From Azolla caroliniana (taxonomy: Eukaryota > Polypodiophyta), in NCBI GenBank assembly GCA_043228905.1, contig JBHGNT010000001.1, forward strand, positions 4,278,001 to 4,342,000: a DNA stretch of 64,000 nucleotides, written 5' to 3'. Below, in pieces: positions 11,615-24,873 of the stretch. Below the pieces are notes generated by a model. That model was given only the letters and a program-made list of their open reading frames with translations. It was not told the origin of the DNA and ran no database searches. Positions within the stretch are counted from its first letter, which is position 1; the number at the start of each line of letters is the position of its first letter. The position numbers and the translations under genes are program-made.

Positions 11615-14600
11615 ATGGCCTCTTCACAGAACAATCAACAACAGCAGCAGCAACAGTCATCAGGTGTGAAACCGAATTTCAAGACCCCTGAAGGTCGATA
11701 TAACCTCTCTCATGAGAAGACCCATTTCCCTGGACTTCACTATGGACATGCCAAATCAGTCACTCAGGTTGGGCTCACAGATCCATTTTTTTTTCTTTCT
11801 CATAGTTAAAAACCTGTTAAGAAAATTTATATGCGCTTTTGCTACCTTTCTGAAAGCCCCAAAAATTAGAGTTTTTCTGCGAAATCTAGTTCATTTTTTA
11901 TGTTTATATATGGAATTCTGGTCCTATTTTAAACACCATGAGGGATTCAGTACGAAATCAATCAAATTTTCATGTTAAATGTTAAGAAGCTATATGGGCA
12001 TCACCACTTTTGGAACCCCAAAAAGGAAGACTTAGAAGGAATCATATTCATTTTTTCATGTTGACATCAGAATATATATGGGCTGTGGTTTGGTTTTAAA
12101 CACCAAAACGTGTTTTGATTTAGATCCATTTTTTCATGGATGGTATATGCGCATCTGTTCCCCTGTTTCAACTCAAAACCAAGAGTTCTAGTAGGAAATT
12201 TAATTTAGTTTTTCATGTAAAAATGCCAATAAAGTATTATGTGCCTTTCATCCTTTTTGAGCCCCAAAAAAGATTTCGGGCAGGACACTCAATCCATTTG
12301 CTCATCTTAAAATGGTAACATTTGAAACCCAAAAAGAGACTTTTTCAGGAATCGAATGACTGAGTTGATTTGATAGTTTTGTTTGCTTATATTGAAATCA
12401 ATGGTGATTTATGGATCTTGAGACAATACCAAATTAGTAACCAACATGAAACTTCTTTTTCTGTGTTTAAATGTAATGAAACTATTTGGGTTTTGTTCCT
12501 ATCTGTACCCGAAAAGGAGAATTGCTTTTGGCCTACACTAAAACCAATTCAATCCATAAAGATAGTTTCAGCAGGTTACCTTATTCTTTCATATCAGTAC
12601 ACATAGATTCACATGCCTTTTTCTCTTAATGGGGGATTGAAGGCTTATCTCTTAACGTAGGGCCTACAGGCAAGGGCCTGACCCCTGCTGAACATCCATT
12701 TGTAACCATAAAAACTGCTTGCAGCTAATGGCTACTAATTGATGTGGTCTAGATTTCTGCAAATATTTGAATGAAAAAAGCTGATGTAGCAATGCGTTTG
12801 GCTATCAATTAATGTGGCCTCATTACCATATCATCCATATGTCACTGTTGGTTTTAGTATATCCAGTAGAAAAACGTTACAAATTTTAGGTTTGTTAGTT
12901 CTATTTACCGAAACCAATGGTTAGATATGAGTGCTTAATAGGAAGGTGGGTCCAGAGTTGATTTCCTGACTTCTGGATTATGGGGAAGTCCTGACAAACT
13001 TGGTCAACCCCTCTGCCCCCACCCATGAACTCTGATTGCCATTATGGCAAGAGAAGGTGGGAATTGAGTTGAAGTCCTGATTTGTGGGTTCGGGAGGAAA
13101 GTTCTGAATCACTTGGTCAACCCCTGCGTCCCACCCTTGGTTCCGTCAAATGGAAATCAGTCATTATTAATGCTATTCCTGGATTGTTTGCAGGAATTCC
13201 TTATTTGATTTTGGCAAGACTTTGTAAGAAATATGCTACTTAATGTTAGGGCAGATTCCTGATATTTGTTTACTGAAGAAAATAATGTGGAATGTGGCTT
13301 AAAACAATAGCATAGTGGCAGGTTTTAGGAGCAACTAATGAAGTGAGGTACTAAGGGCTGAGCCTTTACACATATCTCAACTCTTTCCTTCTGATTATCT
13401 GGTGGATGTTCTTTCCTAGCCACAAGTTGAATGGCTATGGTTCGGATATAGAACTTAGGGGTTTGTACAATGCAGATATATAAAAGACGAGCTCGTAGCT
13501 ACATGTACGTATAATTCTTTGGGTATCAGTCATCAATCATGGATGTTCTCCATGGTGATGGTAGCTTTCATCCATGTTGTACACACTGGAAGCCAAGTTA
13601 TGTGACAGATGCCCCTGGATGTTGTACTGTTATCAAATATGTTCATGCCTGTAGGCAGCTTTCTCTAAGATTTGGATGTAGACCTTAGGGGTTTGCACAG
13701 TACATATTTATAAAGGACTAGTTAGTAGCTACACTTATTCAATCTGTCCTGACTCTCTCTAATAATGGATCTCCTTTATGCTAATGATAATTTTGATCCG
13801 TGTTATCAGCTCTGAAACCTAAGTTACGTGATAGAGGCCATTGATGTGGTACTAACATGTTATAGGTTCATTCCTCTAGCCAGATGATGGGGCTCAGTTT
13901 TGGGGATTATGTTGAGCCTTCATTGAACTCTAACCTTCTCCATGGATTTGTATTAATTAATCATATTTGTTTGGTTAATTAATTGATTAAGAGAGTTTGG
14001 TTCTAAGAGTAGATCATAATGTGAATTTTCATGGCCAATGAGCCTATTAATCATATTTGTTTGGTTAATTAATTGATTAAGAGAGTTTGGTTCTAACAGT
14101 AGATCATAATGTGAATTTTCATGACCAATGAATGAAGTAAGATTGAGCTTGTATATGTATATATTTATTTAGTCAGTTCATCTTATTCAGTAGTGTTTCG
14201 TTTTCCTTCAACAGGCTACCATGGCTCACCTAAAAGACAAGCCTATTGTAACATCCTCAGTGAGCAGTAACTCCATTGCTAGTAGTAGTGTGAAGACAGT
14301 GACATCTAGATTTCTTTTGAATTCTGTAAGTGCACCGAGAGCTTTAGGTTTTGGTGGAGGCAATGGTACTAGCAAAGTGACTGGAGGGGCTACAAAGTCT
14401 GCAGCAACATCCAATATTGGCACAGGCGCCATTAATGGTCCAGCTGTGCCAAGTTATGATGGAGAGGGCACATATATAATATTTAATATTGCTGATACCA
14501 TTTGTGTTAGTGACCACAATTCACATGATAAAGTAAGTATATGGTCGTTTATCTATTGAAAATTGTACCTTTCTTGGTTTGTATTTTATTGTTTGCCTGA

Positions 14601-17600
14601 AATGATTGTGCTGGAAATTTACATTAAATAGGAAACATTGATTATATTTTTGATGCCCAGTTCAATATTTCAGGATCCAATCAAGGCTATTGTTTTCAAT
14701 AGTGGCATTCCAGTTTGCCATGCTTTTGATCCAGAAGCCAAAGATGGACATGATCTTTTAATTGGCATGAACATTGGAGATGGTGTGTACAATTACCTTG
14801 GCCATATATTAAAATATTATTAGCGATGAATTTATGGTTCAGCTCAACAGTAAGCAACCAAAATGCTCTTTTTTCTTCAGTATATTCTGTGTCATTGAGG
14901 CAGCAGCTGCAAGACCCTGGAAAGAAGCTTTTTGGGCCAACACATTACAATAAAGATGGATCCATAAATAATAGGTAATTTTAGAAGTGAAAATAAATAG
15001 AAAAGAAGTCTTATGGAGAGCTGAATGAAAGAAATTTATAAAATTTCATAATTTGATCTATTTTAATATTCCCCTTCTTTTTCCTTTAACATTTGTACAG
15101 TTCTTTGTATCCTGTCTTTCTTATATGGTTCTTGATATTTTGTTCTGGTTTGATGCAGCCGGTGCACCGCTATAGCATGGGTTCCGCAGGGTGATGGTCT
15201 TTTTGTTGTTGCGCATGCTGATGGAAACATTTATGTTTATGATAAAGTAATTCTTCGTTCATGTTATGATTGATAATCTTGCCAATTCCTCTCATTTTTT
15301 GCTTTATTGAGTCCACCTATACTATGGCAGAATAAAGAGGGAAGTGGTGATGCCTCGTTTGCCCCAGTCAAAGAGGTCACACAGTTCCTTGTAGTGCATG
15401 CGAGGTCCAGCAAGGTATTCTTTCCTATTTCTTCTAGTTTAGGTATTCTTTCCTATTTATTTTCCAATTGGATGCTATGCTACATGCACAATGTGTGCAT
15501 ATATTGTTTCTCATATAGATGTAAAATCCTTCCTCAATTGCTATGTGATTACCCATATATTCATGGGTGACAAAACTGAATGCACGGATTTATTTTCACT
15601 TGCTTTTGAGCATCAGTGCTATTAGTCAGGATGCCATTTCTTTTTATCCTTGCTTGTTAGTTTCATGTTTAACTTGATATTGAAAATGAACATACTGAAT
15701 GTGTATGCAGCAGCATTATTGCTTACCTCTTTTCCTCTTTTCATAAGCTTTACTGATCTTAGAAATCATTGAATTAAAAAATTGCCTTTTTATAGAACCA
15801 TTCATTATTCCCCTGTTTCCTACAGTCTGGTAAATTTGTCATAATTGTTGGTAAAAGGGAAGGGTTTTAATAGTTTTATAATAGTAGATATGAAGATAGA
15901 GAATTATTGACCAACTAGAAAGTGAAGAAAATAATTATGCTCCCCACTTGACTGTACCATATCCTCATCATTATAATGGACGCTGAAGAAGAGGTTGGGT
16001 TTGACTCAAGGACAACTCTAACACTAGATGTGTAATCAAGGATTGGACTGCATCGCTCCTCTACAAACTTCATAGATATAAAAAGTTGCCCTAAACGTAG
16101 CAGCCCTTGGACTGATAATGTAATAACTGTAATGTTGGCTTTGTATTCTTCTAGATGTTTAATAAAAAGAAAAACTTGAATAGTCCAAATTTCTAGCAAT
16201 AATGTAAGATTATTTGAAATTCTTGTGGATACTTTAATGGTTCCAAGTTAACTGTGGTATGCAGAGCAATCCACTGGCTAGATGGCACATCTGCCAAGGC
16301 TCGATTAATGGGATTGCATTTTCAGCTGATGGAGTTTTCTTGGCTACTGTTGGAAGAGATGGTATAAAATACTGAATTAATACTTTATCTTCTTTGAGAG
16401 GAATCTGAAAAATATATAATGTGGTACTGCTGGCAGGATACCTTAGAATCTTTGATTTCAAGACAGAACAACTTATATCAGGTGGAAAAAGCTATTTTGG
16501 TGCTCTTTTGTGCTGCTCATGGAGGTAAAATTGGAAGTCCTTGAGGTCTTGTTGAGAGAGCTTCTTATTTGTGGTTGTAAGTTGGAAAATGCATAAAAAT
16601 GTCTCGAACTGGTTTTCCTAATCTGCTGTATTCAGCGTCTGCTCTGCTGGGTCATTTGAACTACTACCTGCAATTTATAGCTTGTCTTTTGCCTGTGTGT
16701 TTGTTTTCAATTTTTGGTTGCTGAAGAGTCAATGTGACTCATGATATTTAAGGCTTGACCATATTGAAGATTAGTTGATGACACCCAATGAACTTTGTGA
16801 TGTTTATGCTTTTTCATTAGAGGTCATAGATAAAGCAGCTCGTTGTTCTGCTGCTTTTGTTCTGATATATATTCAATTGGCCAAGCACAATTTTTTTTTT
16901 CTAGATTCCACAGGTTGTCTCATTCTTTTCCAGCGTGTCATTAACTATACTGTGTTTTGTGTTATTTAGCATGGACAGCAAGTATGTGCTGACAGGAGGT
17001 GAGGATGACCTCGTCCAGGTTTGGAGTATGGAGGATCGTGCTGTTGTTGCTTGGGGGGAAGGACATAATTCTTGGGTAATTGCCACTTCTTGATCATGTC
17101 TAATGTCTAAAAGCATTTCTTTGTTCCTTTTTGTAAGAGCTCTGGAAGTTCACATTTAACACTACGAAAGTATTATGTGAAAACAGAGGTATAGAATACT
17201 TAGCATACAATATGCGTACATATGTATGCTATGTATTTTAAGAGTATTCTACTTTTTTTTTTAACTACTTAGAATACATATTCTAAACATACAATAATAC
17301 CTTAAATACAATATGCTATATTTGTATTGCATCTAACAATAGTTTTTTGTTAAAATTTTGAAATTTAATCAGTTAATTATTTTGTTTTTGGGAAATTAAC
17401 GATACTTGTTAAACATGTAGAATACTTAGAATACGTGAAATACATGAAACATTTTGAGATGGCAGTTCTAAAACATAGAATACATGTTAAATACTTGAGT
17501 TTCCTAAAACATTTTCTATACATAAAATATGCATTTTTTAACAACTATGTGTGCAATTAATAAACCAGTATTTTCCTATTCTTATCAATAATCACTTGCA

Positions 17601-20141
17601 TCACATTTAACAATCGGCAACGGTTTGGTTTGGTTCGAGAGTGTCAAAACTGAACTGTTTAAAAAGTTTGAAACTTGAACTGAACCGAACCACGAAACCA
17701 TTTAAACCAAAACCATTAAAATTGAACCGGTAGAAAAAATGCAAACCGTTAAACCGTTAAAACCGAACCGGTAGAAAAAATGCGGTTTCGTGGTTCGGTT
17801 TTGGTTTTCTACTTAGGTCAAAATTCAAAATTTTAAAATTTTAAAATTTTTCATTATTTCAAATTGTAAAGATTTTCCCCAAAATGTGAGAATTAGGCTT
17901 AAAAATGAAAAGTTTGTTAAAAAAAAAATTCCATTTAAATGGTATTAAACCGCTAGAATCGAACCGAACTGTTCACCCCCCAAACCAAATCAAACTGTTA
18001 AAAAAACTTGAACTTGAACCGAACCAAACCGTTTTGAGCCATTTAAACCATTAAGCTGCAGTTTGGCAATTCGGTTCAGTTCGGTTCAAACCAAACTATC
18101 ACATTTTGGACCAAATTATGTGTTCCAGCACCTTCTATTTCTTGCCATAATGTGTGATGAGGTCCATTCTCATGTTAATGACCTGATGTAAGATGGTGTT
18201 GGGACATCATGGTACCAATATACTAATCACATGGCATCTTCTGTAGGAGAAAATATAACAGTACAAATGATTAAAGAAGATAGGGAATAAATTGTATAGT
18301 GCCAATAAACGAGGTATCATAAAATCTATGACATGTTAGGCATGAGTTATATTGTCAAAGTAAAACTTTGTTTGGACTTTTCGGATGTTGATCTGTGTAG
18401 GCACATGGAAAAGAGACAAATTTGGCTCATAAACTAAAGATAAAATTGTGATGAGGTGGAGCACAGAGAGGGAGGTCTAATTGGAGGGAAGAGATTGCAG
18501 TGATTGTGGTGGCGGGTTAAAGGAAAACCAAAATTATTGCACACCAGAAGAGAGAACATGTTGTGTTTAAGTAGATTTAATTTTATCTCTATGCTGGATC
18601 CAGACATGAGCTATCTTGTAAAAGTACTTTGTTTGGAAATTTAGCATGTTGATCTGTGTAAGCACGCAGACAAGAGGTAAATTTGGCTCATAAACTACAG
18701 ATAAGGTGGAATGAGGGCAAAGTTATTGCAAACCAGAAGAGAGAAAACTTTGTGTTTAACTAGATTTAATAGTATCTCTATGCTGGATCTAGGCATGGCT
18801 ATCTTGTAAAAGTTAAACTTTGTTTGGAAATTTGGGATATTGATCTGTGTAAGCACGTGGACAAGAGGCAAATCTGACACATAAACTAGAGATAAGATGG
18901 AGTGAGAGGTGAAGCACAGAGTGGGAGGTTTCATTACGGAAAGAGATTGCATTGATTGTGGTGCTGAGGGAAAAGAAAGGTTAAGAAAATGATCTCATGT
19001 TGTGTTTCACTAGATTTAATTTTATATCTATGCTGGATCACATATTTGAATTTGGATCAGCATGTTAAACTACATGTATTTGGCTTACGTGCTATTTGAT
19101 TAATATCTCTCACCATGCACTTCGATCTTTGGTTTTATAGGAGGCTATGTTTGATGAATCTGATTCTATGCTTTGTATGGCAGGTTAGTGGGGTTGCATT
19201 TGATCCTTTCTGGAAGCCTCCTGCTTCAGATGATACTGCTGATGCTGTAATGTATCGGTTTGGATCTGTTGGACAGGTACTTCTACATAAAATTTATTGG
19301 TTTGGATTCTCTACTTCAGAAGGAAGAAAATTGATCTCTTTGTGGTACCTAACTTAATATTTATGCATGAAATAATAGGGTCATGATAAAATGCCACAAC
19401 ATTTTAAGAATGTAGTGGAGGACACTTTCTACTAATAATTTGCACAAATTATTCATGCTTTAACTTTAACAACTTTAAATGGTAACCTGTTGCATGCTTA
19501 ACACAATCACAGTAACCCAATGAAATGACAAAGGTCGCAAAAACTTTACATAAACATATTTATAGATAAATTAGAGTCAAATTTGGAATGTTACCTGTGG
19601 TTGAAATAGTTTATGTATAAAATTTGGAACTTCACATTTGAATGTTACATTTTATATATTAGACTGATGCGCTTTCTACAGTATGGATGTTATTCATTCA
19701 CATCTTTCGAATATGCAGGATACACAACTTCTACTTTGGGATCTCTCCATGGATGAAGTGGTGATGCCACTTCGACGATTAGCCCCATCGGGAGGTTCTC
19801 CCACATTTGGTAGTGGAAAAAGTGGGCAGTCAGTGCATTGGGAGAATGCCCAACATCTGGATGGTGGTGTTTTACAACCCCCACCTGTAAGAAGAGAGGT
19901 TCCTAAGCTTGCACCTGTGGTATCTCATCGTGTCCATGCCGAGCCATTATCGGGAATTGTCTTTACCAAAAGTTCTATCCTAACAGTTTGTCATGAAGGA
20001 CTAATAAAAGTGTGGACAAGGCCCCACAACGTGGTTGAAAGTCTTGATAATGCAACTGATAATTCAAAGGATAGCAACTGCACCTCGACAATGACAACTA
20101 CTAGCAACAGCAATTTGGGTAGTGCAAATAGTAAACATTGA
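11615..20141 (+). CDS. WDR20/creC-like WD40 repeat protein, complete, 11 exons
   Basis: Exons: 11615-11767, 14215-14532, 14674-14782, 14881-14974, 15159-15246, 15331-15414, 16265-16361, 16437-16524, 16970-17075, 19184-19276, 19719-20141. All borders are GT-AG and phases close to 550 aa. The N-terminus has a Q7 run and the conserved PEGRYNLSHEKTHFPGLHYG; residues 52-157 are Ser/Gly-rich. From about 190 WD40 blades follow, e.g. GSINGIAFSADGVFLATVGR, KYVLTGGEDDLVQVWSMED, DTQLLLWDLSMDE and HEGLIKVWTRP. The protein ends in a Ser/Thr/Asn-rich tail. Plant orthologues are annotated as creC or WDR20-like. In animals WDR20 is a cofactor of the deubiquitinases USP12/USP46, and in fungi CreC partners CreB. 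A deubiquitinase-cofactor role in plants is inference. Introns 1 (2.4 kb) and 9 (2.1 kb) are enlarged by repeats. Confidence 0.93.
12945..13150. repeat. Tandem duplication in WD40 intron 1 (unit about 110 bp)
   Basis: Two copies (about 12945-13030 and 13055-13145) share 'gaaggtggg', 'gtcctga' and 'cttggtcaacccct', and both end in 'cccacc'. They are non-coding. Confidence 0.6.
13437..13840. repeat. Imperfect tandem duplication in WD40 intron 1 (unit about 235 bp)
   Basis: The segment with 'cttaggggtttgtacaatgc' (from about 13453) recurs from about 13687 as 'cttaggggtttgcacagtac'. Further shared stretches include 'agtagctaca' and 'cctaagttacgtgatagagg' or 'gccaagttatgtgacagatg'. This is an old, diverged duplication. 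Confidence 0.6.
13957..14136. repeat. Near-identical 90-bp tandem duplication just before WD40 exon 2
   Basis: The unit beginning 'taatcatatttgtttggtta' occurs at about 13957 and again 90 bp later. By eye the copies differ at only about two positions. The second copy ends about 80 bp before the exon 2 acceptor at 14214. Confidence 0.85.
17610..18115. repeat. AACCGAACC-rich palindromic repeat in WD40 intron 9 (MITE-like)
   Basis: The left end reads 'ggtttggtttggttcg' (about 17625). The right end, in reverse complement, reads 'agtttggtttgaaccg' (about 18085-18100). The interior is filled with permutations of aaccgaacc, aaaccgttaaaacc and ggttcggttttgg on both strands. This is typical of a degenerate non-autonomous foldback element; the family and target duplication are not resolved. 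Confidence 0.5.
18335..19039. repeat. Three-copy tandem repeat (about 190-270 bp units) in WD40 intron 9
   Basis: Three successive units each begin near 'ggcatgag..atcttgtaaaag', contain 'ttgatctgtgtaagcac' and 'aaatttggctcataaact', and end with 'tctatgctggatc' (about 18600, 18788 and 19039). The middle unit lacks about 80 bp that the outer two share ('gagattgca..gattgtggtg'). Confidence 0.8.
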
Positions 20142-23030
20142 TGTGTTTGCTATGCTTAACACAAGGTAAGCTTAGAAGGATATTAGACTGTTTTGCTTTG
20201 TCTGGAGTTCTGCTTTTATCCCCCCCTTCTCTGTCTCTCAATAAGTCCAGCAAATAAGAGTTATGATTAGGTGAGGGCGAGTGTTAGGTGTTCAAGTTTT
20301 AAGGGTTGGGGTTTAGTTGAGGGCGAGGGCTAGCATCAGGGTTAGGGTTTACCTTTTCCCGGGGTTGGATTTAGGGTTCAAGATTAGAACTGACCTTTGT
20401 GTTTCTTGGTAACTCAGGCATAGGCTGCTGCGTCCATGTGTGGACACGGAAATAGTTGCTCTTCACAAGACATGATGCAATATCACACAACTTGGCTTTG
20501 CAGTCATATGTCACATTGATAGGGGATTATTGAGATTAATTTTCTGGCTTTGTATACAGTGTGCCATCGTGATATATATAAGAAAAAAGGCGATTATGGC
20601 CCTCTTTGGGGGTGATCATTGCTGCTATATTTTTTGTTCTCTGTATTGGGAGGGATCTTCTTGAATGGTTTTATTATTATTATTCACTTCGTATGAGGCA
20701 ACAAAAATGGTCACAAATAAATCTGAACAGCTTCACACAAGAAGCCCTTGTGGTGAGGTTTGTTATGTAAACAAACACTAAGCTCATGACTACAGCTGTG
20801 GTTAATCATGTTCTTCAAAATCTTGAGGAGGTCCATTTTCCGTAAGTAACATGCTCCTTTTATGTTGTCTTAATTTATGGTGGCAATAAATAGAAATCAT
20901 GAACATTCTCGAGTATTGAATACACGATAAATGAATCTATAAATGTGGCATAAAAACCTTGTAGCATGTGTGCTTATGTGTGTCTTACTGCATATGGATA
21001 ATGGTTGATTTATGAATAGATGAAATATTCTGAATGGAAACTTTCATTGTTTTGCAAAACTTGAGATCGTTCGTATCAGGTTTGTAAATTGATTTCTTTA
21101 AAAAATATATGAATGTGGTCTTACTATGACATGATAAGGACCTTACGACATTTGGTCGACAATTTTGTATGTAATGAATATGGATAGGAATCCAATTTGG
21201 ATAATGCAATGTTGGATATGTAAGGATCCACTTGATCACAATGCTAGAAGTGAATAGATGAACTAAAACTTATATTGCAAAGAAAAGGTGATTAGAATTA
21301 CATATTTGACTTGATAAGACTGTTCTATTTGTTATTAAGTAGTTAGTACAAATGTTTGAGTTGATATATGCCATTTTTATTTGTTCACCATTGTTTGAGG
21401 ACCACTTGTATAATTGTTGTGATTGTATCACTAAATATTATTTTGCTGTTTCCTCTGTGGTTATATTAATCTTTGCAGCATGTATACAGCTGTAGAATAG
21501 TATGCTATGCCATCAATCAATATTGTAGTTTGTTGACATTTTATAACTACTCTCTACACTTCCTAGGAGTAGCGTGTCTACTAGTTTTAGCATAGTGGTG
21601 TATGCTTCACTTGGATTGATAATATCATAGTCTTGTATAAGAGGTCAACATTGCATTTCTATAAGAGGTCATGTGATTACCATTCTTCCACTGTTTTCTC
21701 TTTGATTTCTTATGGTGACCTTCACCTGGGCAATTTGACTACCTTGCAATGCAAGTGCTCAAACAATAAGTGTTTTCCATCACCCCAATGATGTTAATAT
21801 TCCATAGTTTGTAATGAATTGTCACCATCTTTCTTTTGTCTCGCCTCTCAGTCAAGTGAACCTTTGTAATTATCCTTGAGACTCCCATGCATTGTTACAA
21901 TCATGCTTGTAATAGGGTGGCTTAACCATTAAGTCTCAACTTTGAGTAGTTGCCCTTCTTGTACCACCCTTCCCAATTGAATGTTTAGAGATATTGGTTG
22001 GATAATAGTAATTATGTATTGTGGATTATCAATGTTGTTAATTGCAACCTTGTTATGCTTTCCATGTAAGCTTCGCAATAAGAGGATGAAGTCAATCTCA
22101 AATAACAATCAAGCTTCATAGTCATCGATTACATATAATGTAGGTTTACATGTCACAACAATGGTAGGTTTAGAAGGTTGTTAGGTCTCCTTCGACATGT
22201 GAAGTCACTTTCCAAATTTGATACATTGGTTAGAGTCTTGCCCATCACAATTTGTAGAATTAGCCGTTGGATAACCAATCATGTACTTCCTTGTCCAAAA
22301 AGTGATCAAATTCTATTTCTATAACAAACAAGCACTCTATTTGTCACTTGTTTTGTAATGCCCAAAAGACTCATGTCGGATGGAAATCAATATTCATGCT
22401 CTAAGGACAAAGGGAGCTTGATTGCAAGACCCAGGAATCGACCACAAATTAAAGTTGGCCTTACTAGTCCAAGGTGCGGAGTTGAAGGGCCATCACTTAA
22501 CAAATACAAAATTTGAAAGATAACCAAGAAGTGAAAAAGAAATAGGAAGGTGCGGAGTTGAAGGGCCATCACTTAACAAATACAAAATTTGAAAGATAAC
22601 CAATCATGTACTTCCTTGTCCAAAAAGTGATCAAATTCTATTTCTATAACAAACAAGCACTCTATTTGTCACTTGTTTTGTAATGCCCAAAAGACTCATG
22701 TCGGATGGAAATCAATATTCGTGCTCTAAGGACAAAGGGAGCTTGATTGCAAGACCCAGGAATCGACCACAAATTAAAGTTGGCCTTACTGGTCCAAGGT
22801 GCGGAGTTGAAGGGCCATCACTTAACAAATACAAAATTTGAAAGATAACCAAGAAGTGAAAAAGAAATAGGCAAATTTTGAGGTGATTTATTTTTGCTAA
22901 TCGCACCTCACACAGTGTATCGAATGTTTCACATATAACTTAAATTAAGGGCTTAACTCATAATTAAATATGTAGAAAAAGCAATTCGTTTAATTCTAAG
23001 TTACACTCAAGTATTAAAACGCAACCTTTT
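20142..23030. other. WD40 3' UTR region and AT-rich intergenic DNA
   Basis: The first few hundred bases are probably the 3' UTR of the WD40 gene. A possible UTR intron could run from 'aag|gtaagctt' (20166) to 'aactcag|gca' (20419). Inside it lies a patch of telomere-like motifs (agggttagggttta, about 20305-20380). After about 20.9 kb I see no gene. A tandem duplication lies at 22270-22871. Confidence 0.5.
22270..22871. repeat. Tandem duplication, 325-bp period, with a nested 48-bp partial copy
   Basis: The sequence starting 'gataaccaatcatgtacttc' at 22270 is repeated at 22595 with almost no differences through 'gaaaaagaaatagg' (22546 and 22871). Between the copies, 22547-22594 repeats a piece already present near 22475-22522 ('aaggtgcggagttgaagggc'). 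This looks like unequal exchange. Confidence 0.85.
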
Positions 23031-23048
23031 GAGCTATTTTAAGATCTT

Positions 23049-24855
23049 TTTTTTCCACAAAAAAAAACACTACTTCGCATTAGTTAGCAAACAAATTACA
23101 TCGAAGATCACCAAAAATTCCTCTCATCCAACCCTCACTCTGGCCTTCCCACCAAAGTGGACATAGTCCCCACCTCATTTTCAACAAAAGTATCCAAATA
23201 ACACCTATAACCTAGTAATTTGTACCATATCTATATGTACATATTTACAACACCTAGTCATTGATGGAAACCATTGGGGGAAACAACCACCGGGGGGCTT
23301 GGTAGTTCCATTGAGGCCCTGATGATGATCTGCCCACCATAGGAGAACTACCCCATTTTAGCAAGAACTTTGATCGAGTTCTTTCAGTTGCATCAGATTC
23401 CCCCTTAATCGAGTCGCATCGTCCCCGTAGCCAAGATACCAACTCAAACTAGATATTTAATAACCCCTCACCGCTAGGGATCTTTTGTTGTTGAAAAACA
23501 AACTTACAACGCCTGGTCCAAATGTGCCAGACCAATAAACAAGCCACCATTATCCATATCTCTTCAAAAAATTCTGAGTTAGTGCCAGGTCGAACTCCAA
23601 CCCATTGAAACACCTTGCCACCTTGCACTATAAATCCATGACCGTGGGGGTTTAACTGTTCAACCTAGCCTTCCTCTGTTAACTTCAGCCCCTGTACGGA
23701 TCCCCATACAACTCTCCGATTCACGCCACATGCTGCCACTATCCTGAGACTTCTATCCCAAATGTTAATAGCCTCTCTGCAATTCCAAAAACAATGAGGA
23801 ATTGATTCCAAAGGGTGTCCACAAATCTTGCAACCAACCTCACCACCACGACACCTAAGCCACTCCCCCACCGGTATTGCTTTGTGACCAAGAAGCCACA
23901 ACCAAAGCTTTATTTTTTCCGGCATATCGAAGGCCCATAGCCTCCTCCAAAACGACTTCAACAAGTCATAAAAAATGCCTTTATCCTTCCAACTATTGCG
24001 AGTTAGAGCAGCACCCATTGATTTGGAGCCAATGATTTGCCTTCCTAGCTTAGTAGTGTACTCGAAAAACCGTTCCAGTTTGTCCGTTCCCGGTTTTTGC
24101 CACCACACCTCTAGTGGATCCCAATCCAAATCACATTAGGACTTGTTGTCAACTATCCAAAGCTTACAATCAGATTCTAGCTTCCATGGGTCCGGGTTTA
24201 CTTGTCAATTCTTACCTTCCAACACTACCACTCGCACTACCAACCACTGGCCATTGTCTGCCACAACACTTAGGTTGCCCCACAAACGATACTCATTAGA
24301 TGGGCACCTGCCTCGGATAATTTGTGCATCGCCCTCACCTACAAACCACCCAAACCAGACCCCCTCTTCTTCATTTAGCTTAGCTAGACCATCAACAACC
24401 TTATCTATCAAATGGGTCACCTTTTCCAGCCTGCCAGTAAACCTAGGACTACCAACCAGACCCTCCCTTCTTTTCCTTTAGAAATCCTCCTAGTCTCTTA
24501 CTGAACTAACATTGTACCCTACCATTTGCCCCCATGGCAAGCATTTTTTCTGGCCAAGCATCATACCGTCATCATTTCTAATCCTGGGGTTCCAAAACAG
24601 TGGTTGACGGAGTTGTTCCTCCATCGTTTTTGGCTGCATTAAGACCAACCCCTCTCTTAAACTTGACCAGGTCCTCATTATGGTGCGGGCCACCCTATCC
24701 TCCATGCTAGTAGGTTCTTTTAACTTTAGGCCTGGACTGAACAACCACCACTTCTTTGCCTTCCAAGGGCCGCCATTCCTCAGACACCAGAGTTTAGTTC
24801 TGTCTCTAAGAAGCAATTTCCACAATTCTGGTCCAGGTTGGAGACTTCGCACCAG
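23049..24855 (-). mobile_element. 5'-truncated plant LINE with zf-RVT domain and 18-bp target duplication
   Basis: The target duplication 'gagctattttaagatctt' is present at 23031-23048 and 24856-24873. The A-tail (as T on the plus strand) directly follows the left copy, so the element reads on the minus strand. It encodes the end of a LINE ORF2: residues with WNPRIRNDDG (24490-24852), then a reverse-transcriptase zinc-binding domain (23665-24129: WAFDMPEKIKLWLWLLGHKA, CKICGHPLESIPHCFWNC) and a tail with APRWLFPP (about 23290). The frame is broken between pieces. At about 1.8 kb it lacks the endonuclease and most of the RT. Confidence 0.93.
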
Positions 24856-24873
24856 GAGCTATTTTAAGATCTT

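Noticed and set aside
14226-14432. Minus-strand ORF opposite WD40 exon 2
   Set aside because: Shadow of the coding exon; the plus frame is supported by splice phases and conserved protein sequence.
18335-19039. Regularly spaced repeats that might suggest a CRISPR-like array
   Set aside because: Units are about 190-270 bp and homologous throughout with no unique spacers; the setting is a plant intron.
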